A DNA stretch of 64,000 nucleotides from Planifilum fimeticola (GCF_003001905.1 NZ_PVNE01000011.1:1-64000); one strand, 5' to 3'. Counted from the first letter of the stretch, positions 17,613 through 27,896 are shown. Translations and numbers: made by a program. Notes: generated by a model not told the origin, from the sequence alone.

Positions 17613-18809
17613 TCACTCGTACCGCAGACACTCGATGGGATGGAGACGGGCCGCCTTGTTGGCCGGAAGGAGGCCGAAGACGACGCCGAAGAGGACGGAG
17701 AAGAGGAGCCCTCCCAGCGCGACGGGCAGGGATACCGTCGCCGGCCACGGGGAGAGGAGGGAGATCAGCGCAGAGACGCCATAACCGATCAGGATGCCGA
17801 TCGCTCCGCCGATGACGGAGAGGGTGATCGACTCGATCAGAAATTGCAGGAGGATCTGGGTGCGCGTGGCCCCCACGGCCATGCGGATTCCGATCTCCCT
17901 CGTCCGCTCGGTCACGGAAACCAGCATGATATTCATCACGCCGATTCCTCCCACCAGCAGGGAGATGCCGCCGATGCTGCCGATCACGATGGTCATGATC
18001 CGGGCGACGCGGGAAATCCCCTCGGTGATCTGCTCCAGATTGAGCACCTGGTATCCGTCGTCCGTGTTATGCCGCCGATTGAGAAGGTCGACCGCCTTCT
18101 CGCCGGCCGCCTGGATTTGATCGGGGCTTTCCGCCTGAAGGGTCAGCTGGCTGATCCTTCCCTGGCCGAACACCCTTTGCCAGGTCCGGTACGGCAGATA
18201 GATTTCCGTCTGCTGGAAGCCGGAAAACAGCCCCTCCACCGGTTCCAGCACGCCCTTCACCACCACCGGCCGGTCGCCGATCCGGATAATGCTTCCCACC
18301 GGATTCTTCCCGTCGAACAACTCGTCCCGGATGTCGGCGCTGACGAGCGCTCCGGCGCTCCCGCTCAGGAAGTCGGAGGTGCGAAAACCGCTCCCCTCGC
18401 TCAGCTTCCGCTGATCCATCTCCAGGATTCCGTTGTTGTTGATGCCGAAGACGATCGCTCCCTCCAACTGCTCACCCCGATAGCGGATATCGGCGGTGCT
18501 GTAACTGAGCGCCAAGACCCGCTTCACCTCCGGCAACCCCTCCAGGGCCCGGATATCCTCTTCGGTAAACAGGTCGGGAGGAAGCGCTCCCCCTTCGTTC
18601 AACTGCATCTCCGAGCTGGGCATCACCGTGATGGTATTGCCCGTTCCGGCGAAGGCTTCGGTCAGCTGGGCCTCTCCCCCCTGGCCGATGGAGACGATGA
18701 TGATCACCGATGCCACGCCGATGACGATCCCCAACATGGTGAGAAAGGAGCGCAATTTGTGGGCGAAGATGGAGTCAAAGGCCATTTTGACGCTTTCCCA
18801 TACGCTCAT
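17613..18809 (-). CDS. yknZ: MacB/YknZ-type ABC exporter permease
   Basis: 398 aa. It has the MacB/FtsX layout: one N-terminal TM helix ([20 protein letters not shown]), a long extracytoplasmic MacB_PCD domain (residues about 45-245), then three C-terminal TM helices separated by [16 protein letters not shown], the coupling region. The start ATG overlaps the ATPase stop by 4 bases. With YknY and YknX it should form a mechanotransmission exporter. In B. subtilis YknWXYZ protects against the SDP killing factor. Confidence 0.88.
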   Translation of the reverse strand: MSVWESVKMAFDSIFAHKLRSFLTMLGIVIGVASVIIIVSIGQGGEAQLTEAFAGTGNTITVMPSSEMQLNEGGALPPDLFTEEDIRALEGLPEVKRVLALSYSTADIRYRGEQLEGAIVFGINNNGILEMDQRKLSEGSGFRTSDFLSGSAGALVSADIRDELFDGKNPVGSIIRIGDRPVVVKGVLEPVEGLFSGFQQTEIYLPYRTWQRVFGQGRISQLTLQAESPDQIQAAGEKAVDLLNRRHNTDDGYQVLNLEQITEGISRVARIMTIVIGSIGGISLLVGGIGVMNIMLVSVTERTREIGIRMAVGATRTQILLQFLIESITLSVIGGAIGILIGYGVSALISLLSPWPATVSLPVALGGLLFSVLFGVVFGLLPANKAARLHPIECLRYE

Positions 18810-19498
18810 CCCGCCGCTCCCCCTCCCCCGCGGGCTTCGCCGACGATGAGGCCGTCCCGCAGCAGCACCCGGCGCTCCGCCCGGGCGGCCACATCCGGAT
18901 CGTGGGTGATGAGGACGACGGTTCGCCCTTCCCGGTGCAGCTCGGCGAACAGATCCATGATGAGCCCACCCGAGGCGGTATCCAGGGCTCCGGTCGGTTC
19001 GTCCGCCAACAGGAGAACCGGCTGGTTCACCAGCGCCCGGGCAATCGCCACCCGCTGTTGCTGTCCGCCGGACAACTCACTGGGGCGATGGTCCATCCGG
19101 TCCCCCAGGCCCACTCGGCGCAGCGCATATTCCGCCCGACGTTCCCGCTCCTTTTTTGGAACGCCCGCATAAATCAAAGGGAGCTCCACGTTTCGCTTGG
19201 CGGTCATGCGCGGCAGCAGGTGAAACTGCTGAAAGACGAAACCGATCCACCGGTTCCGGATGTGGGCGAGCTCCTCCTCATCCGCCTTCGACACATCCCG
19301 CCCGTTCAACACATAGCGCCCCTTTGTCGGGCGATCCAGGCAACCGATGATGTGCATCAGGGTGGATTTGCCCGACCCGGACGGCCCCATGATGGCCACA
19401 AACTCCCCTTCCTCGACGGTGAGGTCCAACCCCTTCAAGACGGGGACCGACATGGAACCCGTTCGGTAACTCTTCTCCACTTGCTCCAGCCGGATCAT
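18806..19498 (-). CDS. yknY: ABC exporter ATPase YknY (LolD/MacB family)
   Basis: 230 aa. Walker [10 protein letters not shown] near residue 40, Q-loop [11 protein letters not shown], signature [14 protein letters not shown], Walker [14 protein letters not shown] and the H-loop [10 protein letters not shown] are all intact. This family powers FtsX-fold permeases. It overlaps yknX by ATGA and yknZ by 4 bases, so the three are translationally coupled. Confidence 0.92.
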   Translation of the reverse strand: MIRLEQVEKSYRTGSMSVPVLKGLDLTVEEGEFVAIMGPSGSGKSTLMHIIGCLDRPTKGRYVLNGRDVSKADEEELAHIRNRWIGFVFQQFHLLPRMTAKRNVELPLIYAGVPKKERERRAEYALRRVGLGDRMDHRPSELSGGQQQRVAIARALVNQPVLLLADEPTGALDTASGGLIMDLFAELHREGRTVVLITHDPDVAARAERRVLLRDGLIVGEARGGGGAAG

Positions 19499-20601
19499 CG
19501 GGCCTTCACTTCCGTGCCGCTTCTCAGATCCTCCGGCGGGTCGAGGACCACCGATTCACCGGGCTTCACCCCCGACAGGATTTCCACCCGGTCTCCGGAG
19601 CTGACGCCCACCTTCACTTCCCGGCGGACCGCCTTCCCCTTCTCCACGGCGAATACATAGGATTTGCCCTGCTCCTCCCTCACCGCCTCCTGGGGAAGGG
19701 TGAGGGCTTTCCTTTTCTCCGTGGCGATCTCCACGATCAGGTTGGATCCCAGCTTGAGGGGAATCGGTGTCTTCAGCCTCACTTCCACGGGATAGACGAC
19801 CTGGCCGGAACCCCCGCCGGGTGCGGCCGCCATCTTCTCATCCGCTTTGGGAAGTTCCCCCACCCGGATCACCTCGCCCCTCCACTCCTCGTCCGGAAGG
19901 GCGTCGGAGCGAACGGTAACCGATTGCCCCTTTTTCACCTTCATCACATCCAGTTCGGACACATCCGCCCTCACCTTCAGGTCGTCCAAATCGGCCACGA
20001 TCACGAGGGGTTCCGCCGAGGCTCCCCTTCCCCCGGCCGGATTCACCTGGACCACCGTTCCGGACAGAGTGCTTTTCACGTTCAGCCGCTCCAACCGTTT
20101 CAAAACCGTTTCCAACTGCTTCTGGGCCTGTTTCAACTCCAATTCGGCCAGGCGGATCTCCTGCCGGATCTGTTCTTCGGACATCGCTCCGCCGCCGGGG
20201 ACGCCCGGGGTGGATTGACCGGCCTTTTTCACCTCGTTCAGCTGCCGCAGGAGTCCGGAGCGCTTCACCCGGGCCGCCTCGATCTGCATTTCCGCCTGCT
20301 GCCTTTCGGAGTCAAGAAGGTCGTTGCGATAGCGGACGAGGGTCGTTCCCTTTTTCACCTTCTTGCCCGGTTTCACGGGAATCTCCGACAGCTGTCCGCG
20401 CTCCGGATCGAGATACACTTCCTGCTTCCCGCCGGCTTCCAACACGCCGGAGGTGACGATCTCTTCGCTGATCTCCTCCCGGGTTGGTTTCACCGTTTTG
20501 ACTTCCTCCTGCGCCTGGGTGTTTCGGATCACATAAACCGTGATCATCGCGGCGATCAGAAGGACCAGACCAGAGCCGATCCAAATTTTGCGGTATTTCA
20601 T
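19495..20601 (-). CDS. yknX: Membrane fusion/adaptor protein YknX (HlyD family)
   Basis: 368 aa. One N-terminal membrane anchor (residues about 7-25, [19 protein letters not shown]) is followed by a lipoyl/barrel-sandwich half, a coiled-coil hairpin (residues about 90-170, with [19 protein letters not shown] and [14 protein letters not shown]), the second lipoyl half, and beta-barrel/membrane-proximal domains. It links the YknYZ pump to its extracytoplasmic substrate. ATG 20601 follows GGAGGCGG. The gene is 166 bases downstream of yknW, same strand. Confidence 0.88.
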   Translation of the reverse strand: MKYRKIWIGSGLVLLIAAMITVYVIRNTQAQEEVKTVKPTREEISEEIVTSGVLEAGGKQEVYLDPERGQLSEIPVKPGKKVKKGTTLVRYRNDLLDSERQQAEMQIEAARVKRSGLLRQLNEVKKAGQSTPGVPGGGAMSEEQIRQEIRLAELELKQAQKQLETVLKRLERLNVKSTLSGTVVQVNPAGGRGASAEPLVIVADLDDLKVRADVSELDVMKVKKGQSVTVRSDALPDEEWRGEVIRVGELPKADEKMAAAPGGGSGQVVYPVEVRLKTPIPLKLGSNLIVEIATEKRKALTLPQEAVREEQGKSYVFAVEKGKAVRREVKVGVSSGDRVEILSGVKPGESVVLDPPEDLRSGTEVKAR

Positions 20602-20767
20602 TCATCCGCCTCCGTCTTTTCAATAATCCCATAAAAGTGCTGAAAAAGAGGGGGAAGAGGGATCTCCCGCCTCGACCTTCCGCGTTGGTCTTTTCCGGCG
20701 AAAAATCCCCACTTGATGCACCCCGGCGGTCAAGTGTTACACTCCCCCGCCACCGCCTTTCAACGCA

Positions 20768-21475
20768 TCAGCCCTGGGGAGGTTGGAAGCTCTCCGCCAA
20801 CTCGGAGAACCAGCCGCTCAGCGCGGCAAACAAAAGTCCCCCCGCAAACAGGATCAGGGCGATCGTCCAGGCTTTCCCCGAAGACAGTCGGGCGATGACG
20901 GACAGTCCCTTGGCCGCGAGGAACAGCTTCCAGAGGGCGAACAGCTCGATCCCGTTCAGAACCCCCCTGAGGACCGCTCCCTCCGCCGGCACCAACGCCG
21001 CCAGGCTGGTGGGATAAATTTCCGGGTTCTCCGAGGGGCCGAGAAGGAGCATCATGACGGCCATGATCAAACTGGCCAAGAGAGTAAACAGGTACAGGTG
21101 GGTGTTGAGACAGAAGAGCTGGCGATAAGTCGCCTCTCCCTGGAACAACATCAACAGCAGTTTCTGAATCAGGGAGATCAGCAGCAACGAGACGGGTATG
21201 CCGATCAGAGCACCGACAAAGCCCAAAGAGGCGTAGACCATTGCTAGTTGGGCGGAATCAAACATCTGCGCCTCTTCCGGGGCGGGCGTCTCCAGGGCCA
21301 CCGAATAGGCCACCAGCGCCGCCGCGATCGCTCCGACCAGCATCATCGCCGCCAAAGCCCACCCGAAGCGGGGGCGATCGATCATTCGCTCAAACTGCTC
21401 GGTGGGAGCAAACAGTATCCCCCACAGGGTGGGTCCCTTGTTGGACGACAAATTGGATGAAGACTCCGTTTTCAT
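20768..21475 (-). CDS. yknW: Yip1-domain membrane protein YknW
   Basis: 235 aa. A hydrophilic start is followed by LWGILFAPTEQFERMIDRPR, the usual entry to the Yip1 domain, then five hydrophobic segments. It precedes yknXYZ in the same order as in B. subtilis, where YknW interacts with and helps assemble the YknXYZ exporter. ATG 21475 follows GGGAGGAATTTC. Assignment rests on the fold type plus synteny. Confidence 0.78.
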   Translation of the reverse strand: MKTESSSNLSSNKGPTLWGILFAPTEQFERMIDRPRFGWALAAMMLVGAIAAALVAYSVALETPAPEEAQMFDSAQLAMVYASLGFVGALIGIPVSLLLISLIQKLLLMLFQGEATYRQLFCLNTHLYLFTLLASLIMAVMMLLLGPSENPEIYPTSLAALVPAEGAVLRGVLNGIELFALWKLFLAAKGLSVIARLSSGKAWTIALILFAGGLLFAALSGWFSELAESFQPPQG

Positions 21476-21547
21476 GAAATTCCTCCCATCTTTGGATTCC
21501 CTTTAAGTATAAATCCTTCTTCCTAGGTTTTCATCCCGCAATTTTCC

Positions 21548-22294
21548 CTAGACCAGGCGGACCAACACGACATGCAGCATCACATCCGCCGTCATGTGGG
21601 AGATCATGGCGTACTCCAGCCCCTTCTTCCAATACAAATATCCGAACAGGACCGCGAGCAGACCGTTTGCGAGCAACGTGCGAAGGATGACCGGGGGCGT
21701 GAGCACGCCAAAGACCTCACCGGCCAGGGGAAGATGGCCGATTCCAAACAGGAAAGCGGAGAGCAGGATCCCGATCCAATAAAGGGTGTCGGGAACTTTT
21801 TCCTTGGCGAAAAGCTTTGCCAAAAGCCACACCAGGAGGGTCATGAAGAACAATCGCATGAGGATCTCCTCAACCACCCCGCCGTAAAACACCGTCAAAA
21901 GTCCCTTCCACCATTCCACGGCCGGCCCTTGGTTCAGCCCGGGGATATGGCGGGAAAACACCCATTGATCCAGCCAAACCACCGCCGCGGAAAGCAACAC
22001 GCCACCGGCGACGGCCAAGATGAGCCCCTTTGAATCCAAGGAACGCCGGGGTTGTGGATACAGCCAGCTTCGCAAAACGGGCATGCCGAGATTCACCTTT
22101 TCGGCCATGATGAACCCCAGGGAACCGAAGAGAAAGGCCAGAAGGGCGGTTTGGACGCCCGATGCGACATACAGTAGCGGAAGGGGAAGCGGAGGCGCCT
22201 CACTCACCACGCTCATCTGGTATGGGAGGACCGTCACTCCCCCGATAAAGCCCATCGCCGTCAAAAACAGAATCAGGCGCAGATGTTTCTTCAT
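21548..22294 (-). CDS. CPBP-family intramembrane metalloprotease
   Basis: 248 aa with about seven hydrophobic segments. ATG 22294 follows AGAGGGTG; the longer frame to 22414 is hydrophilic and unlike the family. The active-site motifs of the CPBP/Abi (Rce1-like) family are in order: VEEILMRLFF (EExxxR), FGIGHLP (FxxxH) and ISHMTADV (third His motif). Members process prenylated or short peptide substrates or give bacteriocin self-immunity. It lies just upstream of yknW on the same strand, and both may belong to envelope-peptide defence; this functional link is inference. Confidence 0.85.
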   Translation of the reverse strand: MKKHLRLILFLTAMGFIGGVTVLPYQMSVVSEAPPLPLPLLYVASGVQTALLAFLFGSLGFIMAEKVNLGMPVLRSWLYPQPRRSLDSKGLILAVAGGVLLSAAVVWLDQWVFSRHIPGLNQGPAVEWWKGLLTVFYGGVVEEILMRLFFMTLLVWLLAKLFAKEKVPDTLYWIGILLSAFLFGIGHLPLAGEVFGVLTPPVILRTLLANGLLAVLFGYLYWKKGLEYAMISHMTADVMLHVVLVRLV

Positions 22295-22522
22295 CGGCGG
22301 CACCCTCTTTCCGTCGTTCGCCGTGTCTGCCGAATACCCGCCTTTTTCCCCCGCGGTCGCCACTCCCTCGGGGCCGCACCGGTGACAGGTGCTCCCCCGA
22401 CCATCTACAATCAATATGATATCATGATCATATTAAATTGAAAACAGTTTTTTTCCGAGTTTTTCCCGATAATTGGGGCTTCCCGTTTACAATAAATTCC
22501 GATATAGTTGAAATAGAAGCAC

Positions 22523-23524
22523 ATGGCGGACCCTGTCCGCATCCCGCACCGGCAGAGAGAGGAGAGGAGAAATCGGGAGGGATCGATCACGAGAAAGGTC
22601 TGGAAATGGAGTCTTGCCGCTCTGTTCATCTTCGCGGTGATCTTCGGGCTGGGAACCGCCGACGCGGATGCCGCTTCTGCCTACAAGATTGAAGTGAACA
22701 AGTCGACCAACAAGCTGACCCTGTACAAAAACGGCCGGGTATACAAACAGTATCCCGTGGCCACCGGGCGCACCCCGTCCCTTACACCGGAAGGGACATT
22801 TCCCATCGTGGTGAAGTTCGTCAAACCCGGCTGGAAGGGCATCCCCGGAGGACATCCGAACAATCCCCTGGGGGAGCGCTGGCTGGGCATCAGCGTCAAG
22901 GGGGACAACGGGAGAACCTACGGCATTCACGGCACCAATCAGCCCAAAAGCATCGGAACTTATGCCTCCAACGGCTGCATCCGCATGTACAACAAGGACG
23001 TCATCGAACTGTACAATCTGGTTCCCAAGGGCACACTCGTCCACATCCACAGCGGGAAAAAGGGAAGCACCTCCTCCCCGAAAGTGAAGCCCGCTTCCGG
23101 AAAGCTGAAGGTGACGGTCAACGTGGCCAACATCCGGAGCGGACCCTCCCTCAGCGCCTCCGTCATCAAGCAGGCAAAACGGGGAACGGTGCTGACCCGC
23201 ACCGGAGATATCAACGATTGGCATCAAATCCGCCTTTCCAACGGGAAAAAGGCCTACGTCCACGATTCCGTGGTAACCCTCGTATCCAGTGGATCGAAGG
23301 ACAAAAAGAACTCGGGCCAGTTCCGCAAGGCATCCGGCAAGGTGACCATCAATGTCTGGCTGGCCAATGTCCGGTCCGCTCCGTCCCTGAAGGCCTCCGT
23401 CCTCCAGCGGCTGGCCAAGGGGAAAAAGCTGAACTTGACCGGCGAGAGCAAGGACTGGTACCGAATCCGCCTTTCCAGCGGGAAAACCGCCTACGTCCAC
23501 AAATCGGTAGCTGTTAAACGGTAA
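22523..23524 (+). CDS. L,D-transpeptidase (YkuD) with two SH3b domains
   Basis: 333 aa. A basic head is followed by a signal/TM helix (residues about 28-46), a YkuD domain (about 54-178) with the catalytic signature YGIHGTNQP and SNGCIRMYNKD (His136, Cys152), and two bacterial SH3 domains (about 188-245 and 272-333) of the form ANIRSGPSLSASVIKQ and ANVRSAPSLKASVLQR. It cross-links peptidoglycan via L,D-bonds outside the membrane, with the SH3 domains binding the wall. The ATG 22523 has only a weak upstream GAAATAGAAG; no better start was found. Confidence 0.9.
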   Translation: MADPVRIPHRQREERRNREGSITRKVWKWSLAALFIFAVIFGLGTADADAASAYKIEVNKSTNKLTLYKNGRVYKQYPVATGRTPSLTPEGTFPIVVKFVKPGWKGIPGGHPNNPLGERWLGISVKGDNGRTYGIHGTNQPKSIGTYASNGCIRMYNKDVIELYNLVPKGTLVHIHSGKKGSTSSPKVKPASGKLKVTVNVANIRSGPSLSASVIKQAKRGTVLTRTGDINDWHQIRLSNGKKAYVHDSVVTLVSSGSKDKKNSGQFRKASGKVTINVWLANVRSAPSLKASVLQRLAKGKKLNLTGESKDWYRIRLSSGKTAYVHKSVAVKR

Positions 23525-23605
23525 TGGTTATTTCTTTAATAAATCCCTCCTTCTCGACCACCGGTCGCGGGATCCAAACCGCATCGCCGCAGGGCGAATA
23601 ATGGC

Positions 23606-23642
23606 AAAGCCGTCCACCCTCCATCGGGTGACGGCTTTTTTT
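23606..23642 (+). terminator. Terminator after the L,D-transpeptidase
   Basis: AAGCCGTC...GACGGCTT hairpin followed by seven T residues. Confidence 0.85.
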
Positions 23643-23795
23643 CGGATCCTGTCGCGCAAATTGGGAAGGAAAGCCGCAGACCAACGGGCGCCGGATGAAG
23701 GGCCGCGGCGGCTTTCGACGCGCCCGCCTCGGCCCTTCGCCGGCGCGAAGATCCTTTTTCCGCGGACTGCGCCTTTGCGAAGATCGGCGATCGAC

Positions 23796-24578
23796 TCACG
23801 AACCGCTGTGAACATCCGCCTTCACAAAGCGGTGCAGGCCCAACGCCAGCGAGACGATGCAGACGGCGGCCAGGGACACGTATGCCCGGAGAAAAACGTC
23901 ATCGGAGGGCGTCTCGGCCATCATCCCCGAATGGAGGATGGGAATGAACCAGGGATTGAAGGCGGCATGCTTCATGGAGATCCCGGCGATCAGGATCACC
24001 CCGTTTATCCCGGCGGCGCAGACGCCCAAAACGACGGGAGCGATCACGTTTTTCCCGAGGATCCCCGCCGCCGCTCCTGCCGGGATGAGCAGGATCTGGA
24101 ACAAAATGCCCAGCAGGGCCGCCTTGATGATCCGCATCAACATCTCACTTGCCGGCACATCCATAAACGCATCCTTCGGCAGGAATTCACCGGTATACAG
24201 GGCGCCGGCCCCCCATTGCAGAAGAAACTGGACCGCCAGCACAAGGGCCACGATGGGAGCCACGATCAGCAGCTTTCCCACATACCACTGCCAGCGGGAA
24301 TACGGGTAGGTGAGCAGGTGGTTGATCGTCCGCTCCTGGTGCTCCCGGGAAAAGACATAGCCGGCGATCAGCGTAAACAGGGGAGCCCCGATGAGCAAAT
24401 GGACGAACAGAAAATGGTTGCTAAAAAATATGAAAAAAGGAACTTTGCGCCCGTTCGCCTCCATCCCCATCGCCATCAACAGGCTCACCGCGACGGGGAA
24501 CAGAACCACCGCGGCGATCACCCACAGGATGGCGGACCGTTTAAACTTACGCGCCTCGGCGCTCAGAATGCGTCCCAT
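23796..24578 (-). CDS. ABC-2 type permease (BcrB-like)
   Basis: 260 aa with six hydrophobic segments and the short loop FSREHQERTINHLLTYPYSR typical of bacitracin-type ABC-2 permeases. It overlaps the ATPase gene by about 30 bases, so the two form one transporter. It is the last gene of a unit running regulator, kinase, ATPase, permease on the minus strand. Role by family and context: export of, or self-protection from, a peptide antibiotic. Confidence 0.82.
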   Translation of the reverse strand: MGRILSAEARKFKRSAILWVIAAVVLFPVAVSLLMAMGMEANGRKVPFFIFFSNHFLFVHLLIGAPLFTLIAGYVFSREHQERTINHLLTYPYSRWQWYVGKLLIVAPIVALVLAVQFLLQWGAGALYTGEFLPKDAFMDVPASEMLMRIIKAALLGILFQILLIPAGAAAGILGKNVIAPVVLGVCAAGINGVILIAGISMKHAAFNPWFIPILHSGMMAETPSDDVFLRAYVSLAAVCIVSLALGLHRFVKADVHSGS

Positions 24579-25491
24579 TCACCCTCACCCCCGTCAGCCG
24601 GATAAAGTAATCCTCCAGGGTGTCCCGCATCAGCACCGCTTCCGCGATGTCCACCCCGTTTTCGATCAGCAGGCGATTGATCCGAGCCGACTCATTGAGC
24701 CGCTCGTAGACCCGGAGGACCCCCGGTTCCGCTATCTGGTAATCGGCAATTTGCAACCGATTCTCCAGCAAAAAGGAAGCACGGCGGTCGTCGCTCACCC
24801 TGAGCTGGAGATAATGGCGGTTCTTTCGCTGCAGCGTCTCGTAATCGATCTCCTCCAGCAATTTCCCCTGGTGAATGATGCCGATCTTAGTGGCCAGCTG
24901 CTGGATTTCGCTCAGGATGTGGCTGGAGATGAGGATGGTGATCCGCCGCTTTTCGGCCAAATCCCGGAGGAGTTGGCGAATCTCCTTGATCCCCTGGGGA
25001 TCCAGCCCATTGGTGGGTTCATCCAGCACCAGAAACTCCGGCTGGTGCAACAGGGCCCGGCCGATGCCCAGGCGCTGTTTCATCCCCAGGGAAAACTTCT
25101 TGTATTTCACGTTGCAGGCCTCCGTCAGACCGACCAGTTCCAGAATCTCCTCCACCCGTTCCTTCTCCGGCACGCCCATCAGCCGTCGATGCATGTCCAG
25201 GTTCTCCCAGGCCGTCAGGTTGCGGTAGGCTCCCGGCGTCTCGATGATCGTTCCCATCCGCCGGAACATCTGATGCCTCCCCTTTTCCTCCGCCCTGCCG
25301 AACAGCTCGATCTTGCCGGCGGTCGGTTTCACCATGCCGGTGATCATGCGCAGGGTGGTGGTTTTCCCCGCTCCGTTCTGCCCGAGAAAACCGTAGATCT
25401 CTCCCCTTTTCACCGTCATGTTCACGCCGTCCACGGCGGTCTTTTTCCCGTATCGCTTGGTGAGTTGATGGGTCCTCAGCACGATGTCCAC
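24547..25491 (-). CDS. ABC transporter ATPase (BcrA-like)
   Basis: 314 aa. Walker A GQNGAGKTTTLRMI, signature FSLGMKQRLGIGRALL, Walker B EFLVLDEPTNGLDP and H-loop ILISSHILSEI are intact. A roughly 100-residue C-terminal extension after the NBD is usual for BcrA and drug-resistance ATPases. The GTG start at 25491 follows AAAGGAGG. The gene lies 74 bases after the sensor kinase. Confidence 0.9.
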   Translation of the reverse strand: MDIVLRTHQLTKRYGKKTAVDGVNMTVKRGEIYGFLGQNGAGKTTTLRMITGMVKPTAGKIELFGRAEEKGRHQMFRRMGTIIETPGAYRNLTAWENLDMHRRLMGVPEKERVEEILELVGLTEACNVKYKKFSLGMKQRLGIGRALLHQPEFLVLDEPTNGLDPQGIKEIRQLLRDLAEKRRITILISSHILSEIQQLATKIGIIHQGKLLEEIDYETLQRKNRHYLQLRVSDDRRASFLLENRLQIADYQIAEPGVLRVYERLNESARINRLLIENGVDIAEAVLMRDTLEDYFIRLTGVRVNGTHSERRGA

Positions 25492-25565
25492 TCCGCTTGC
25501 CTCCTTTCATTCCGGAGTATATCGGGCCAATCTTACATCTTTTGAAAACAACTCTTAAAAAACCC

Positions 25566-26525
25566 TTACAAAGGGGGCGAATCGTCCGGAACGCCCTTGC
25601 CCCCCTCCGCTCTCATCAGGGAGAAGGAAAACACCGTCTTGCGATGGGGATCGCTTGCCACCCGGATCTCTCCCTTCTGCTTTTCCACCAACTGCTTGAC
25701 GATGGTCAAGCCGAGGCCGCTTCCGCGCAAATGGGGATTGCGCGATCGGTCACCGGTGTGGAGGCGGTCAAAGATCCGGGGCAATTCCTCCTCGGGAATC
25801 CCGGGTCCCCTGTCCCACACCTCCACCCAGACGCATTTCTCCTCCTCGCGGACGCCCACGCCGATCACGCCTCCCTCCCGGCCGTACCGCAGGGCGTTGC
25901 CGATCAGGTTGTTCAAAATCCGCTCCGTGGCATAAGGATCTCCCTGGACGCGGATCTCCCGGTCGGGAATCCGGATCTCCGGCGTCAACCCCGCCTCCGT
26001 GATCTCCCGATAAAAGGTGAGAACCGACCCGCGGACCCGCTCGCACACATCCATCGGCCGCAGGCGAATCTCGGCATCCCCGGCCTCCAGCTTGGCCAGA
26101 TCGAAGAAATCGTTGATCAGAACAGTCAATCTCCGGGCCTTCTCCTCGATCACCTCGAGATATTCCTCCCTTTCCCGGTCCGTCAAATCGGCATCCCGCC
26201 GAAGGGCCTCCGCATATCCGAGGAGGGAGGTGAGAGGAGTGCGCAGGTCGTGGGAAACGTGGGTCAAAAGGCGCTTCCGCTCCGCCTCCAGATAGGCGGT
26301 CCGCTCTTCCATCCCTTGAAACTGCTCTGCCAGCCGGTTGATCATCAGGGCCAGGCGGGTCAGGGACGGATCCTTCGTAAACAGGCGGATCCGGAGGTTG
26401 CGGTTGTTTTCGGCGAACGCCTCCAGCGTGTCGGCCATCCGGCGAATCTGGCGGCTCCGCCGGAGATGCACCAGCAAAAGGAGAAGGACCAGCCCGAACA
26501 GGACGCCCATCATCGCGACCGTCAT
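25566..26525 (-). CDS. Sensor histidine kinase
   Basis: 319 aa. ATG 26525 overlaps the regulator stop (ATGA). One N-terminal TM helix (residues about 5-21) leaves almost no extracellular domain, as in intramembrane-sensing kinases. A HAMP-like linker leads to HisKA with the phospho-acceptor THVSHDLRTPLTSLLGYA (His92), then HATPase motifs NLIGNALRYG, WDRGPGIPEEE and GSGLGLTIVKQLV. It presumably signals to the adjacent OmpR-type regulator and controls the BcrAB-like transporter downstream. Confidence 0.9.
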   Translation of the reverse strand: MTVAMMGVLFGLVLLLLLVHLRRSRQIRRMADTLEAFAENNRNLRIRLFTKDPSLTRLALMINRLAEQFQGMEERTAYLEAERKRLLTHVSHDLRTPLTSLLGYAEALRRDADLTDREREEYLEVIEEKARRLTVLINDFFDLAKLEAGDAEIRLRPMDVCERVRGSVLTFYREITEAGLTPEIRIPDREIRVQGDPYATERILNNLIGNALRYGREGGVIGVGVREEEKCVWVEVWDRGPGIPEEELPRIFDRLHTGDRSRNPHLRGSGLGLTIVKQLVEKQKGEIRVASDPHRKTVFSFSLMRAEGGKGVPDDSPPL

Positions 26526-27225
26526 CCATCCTCGCCCCCCAGCCGGTAACCGATGCCCCACACGGTCCGTATGTATGCCGGGTTGGAGGGATCCGGCTCG
26601 ATCTTGGTGCGCAGGCGCCGAATGTGCACCATCACCGTATTTTCGTCGGCGGCAAAGGTTTCCCCCCAGACCGACTCGAAGATTTGGGCCTTGGTAAAGA
26701 CCCGGCCCGGGTGGGAAAGAAACAATTTGAGAATCTCAAACTCCTTCGCCGTCAGCGTCACCCGCCGCTTGCCCACCCGGGCCTCGAGGTGTTCAGATCC
26801 AGCGTCAGATCCCCGTGCTCCAGGACGGACGGTCCCTGGGCGGCCGAATCGTTCAGGTAGAGATAACGGCGCAATTGCGCCTTCACCCGGGCGATCAGCT
26901 CGGCCATGGAGAAGGGCTTGGTCAGGTAATCATCCGCTCCCAGTCCCAATCCCAACACCTTGTCCGCCTCTTCCCCCTTCGCCGACAAAATGATCACCGG
27001 CACGGCCCCCTTTTCCCGGATGCGGCGGAGCACCTCCCAACCGTCGATCTCGGGGATCATCAGATCCAGGATGACTAAATGATAGCTGCGGGCGGCCAGT
27101 CGCATGCAGGCATCACGGCCGTCCGCCGCCCGGTCCGTCCGATACCCCTCCTTGCGCAGGTAGGTGTCGATCAACCGGCTGATTTCCCGGTCATCTTCCA
27201 CAATGAGAATGTAGGGCGCTGACAT
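26522..27225 (-). pseudogene. OmpR-family response regulator, frameshifted
   Basis: ATG 27225 (RBS AAGGAGCG) opens a receiver domain: ILIVEDDREISRLIDTYL, phospho-acceptor VILDLMIPEIDGWEVL (Asp54), SAKGEEADKVLGLGLGADDY and TKPFSMAELIARV. In one frame it runs on to LTLDLNTSRPGWASGG and stops. The winged-helix domain (GKRRVTLTAKEFEILKLF through RTVWGIGYRLGG) continues in another frame. Restoring one C in AACACCTCGAGGCC near 26785 would join them as NTLEARVGKRRV. So a single-base deletion (or read error) splits an otherwise complete regulator of about 234 aa. It is coupled to the kinase. Confidence 0.88.
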
Positions 27226-27361
27226 GTAAATCGCTCCTTGTCCGAAACTGTGCCTGACTCTTCCATTCTCCGACGTATCCCTTCCGGCGGTCAACCGCAC
27301 AAAACCGGAAAGCTCCTCCAAGGCTTTGAGACTTTCCGCGAGGAAATCCGCCTGTAGAAAA

Positions 27362-27406
27362 CTTTGAAAACAAATAAAAGGAGCTGCGCCGAAGCGGTGC
27401 AGCTCC
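27362..27406 (-). terminator. Terminator of the 158-aa membrane protein gene
   Basis: GGAGCTGC-ACCGCTTCGGC-GCAGCTCC followed by TTTTATTTGTTTTC on the minus strand. Confidence 0.85.
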
Positions 27407-27419
27407 ACCCGCGATGCGT

Positions 27420-27896
27420 TCATGAATCCTTTGTCTCCCCCTGCCGGCTTGCGAGGGTGAGGGCCTTCAACGCGGCCAGCCACCCGGACAGGGTGAGCAA
27501 ATGGCGCCCGTGGTTGTACAGTTGCCATTCGGACAACGCGGCGGCAATCTCCCCTTGACTGAGCCCTTCGGCCCCCATCAGCCCGGCCATGGTCGGAATA
27601 AAGTAGGAGAAGGTCGCCAACCGTTCGACGATCAAAATGCCGACGGCCGCCAAATGCCACTTTCGCTGCGGCCCCCGGGATTTTAATGCCACATAGGTGT
27701 TGGCCAGGGTCAACAGGGTGAGGGGACCCGTGGTGACGTAGACCCAGAACAGCAGCCCGGTATTCGGCCATGTGTGCGGCGGGGCGTCCGCAAATCCGGG
27801 AATCACGATCCGCGCTTCGTAAATCCCCGCTCCGAACGCGATGCCCAGGTTGATGACAAACAACCACAGCAACACTTCATGTACCGATTTTTTCAT
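27420..27896 (-). CDS. Four-helix membrane protein, DUF1772-like
   Basis: 158 aa. ATG 27896 follows GGGAGAG; the longer frame has a hydrophilic extension without an RBS. Four hydrophobic segments are seen (residues about 8-28, 47-67, 82-104 and 136-152), with GIYEARIVIPGF after the first. This resembles DUF1772/anthrone-oxygenase-like small membrane proteins, but the match is only by shape. Function unknown; monocistronic with a strong terminator. Confidence 0.6.
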   Translation of the reverse strand: MKKSVHEVLLWLFVINLGIAFGAGIYEARIVIPGFADAPPHTWPNTGLLFWVYVTTGPLTLLTLANTYVALKSRGPQRKWHLAAVGILIVERLATFSYFIPTMAGLMGAEGLSQGEIAAALSEWQLYNHGRHLLTLSGWLAALKALTLASRQGETKDS

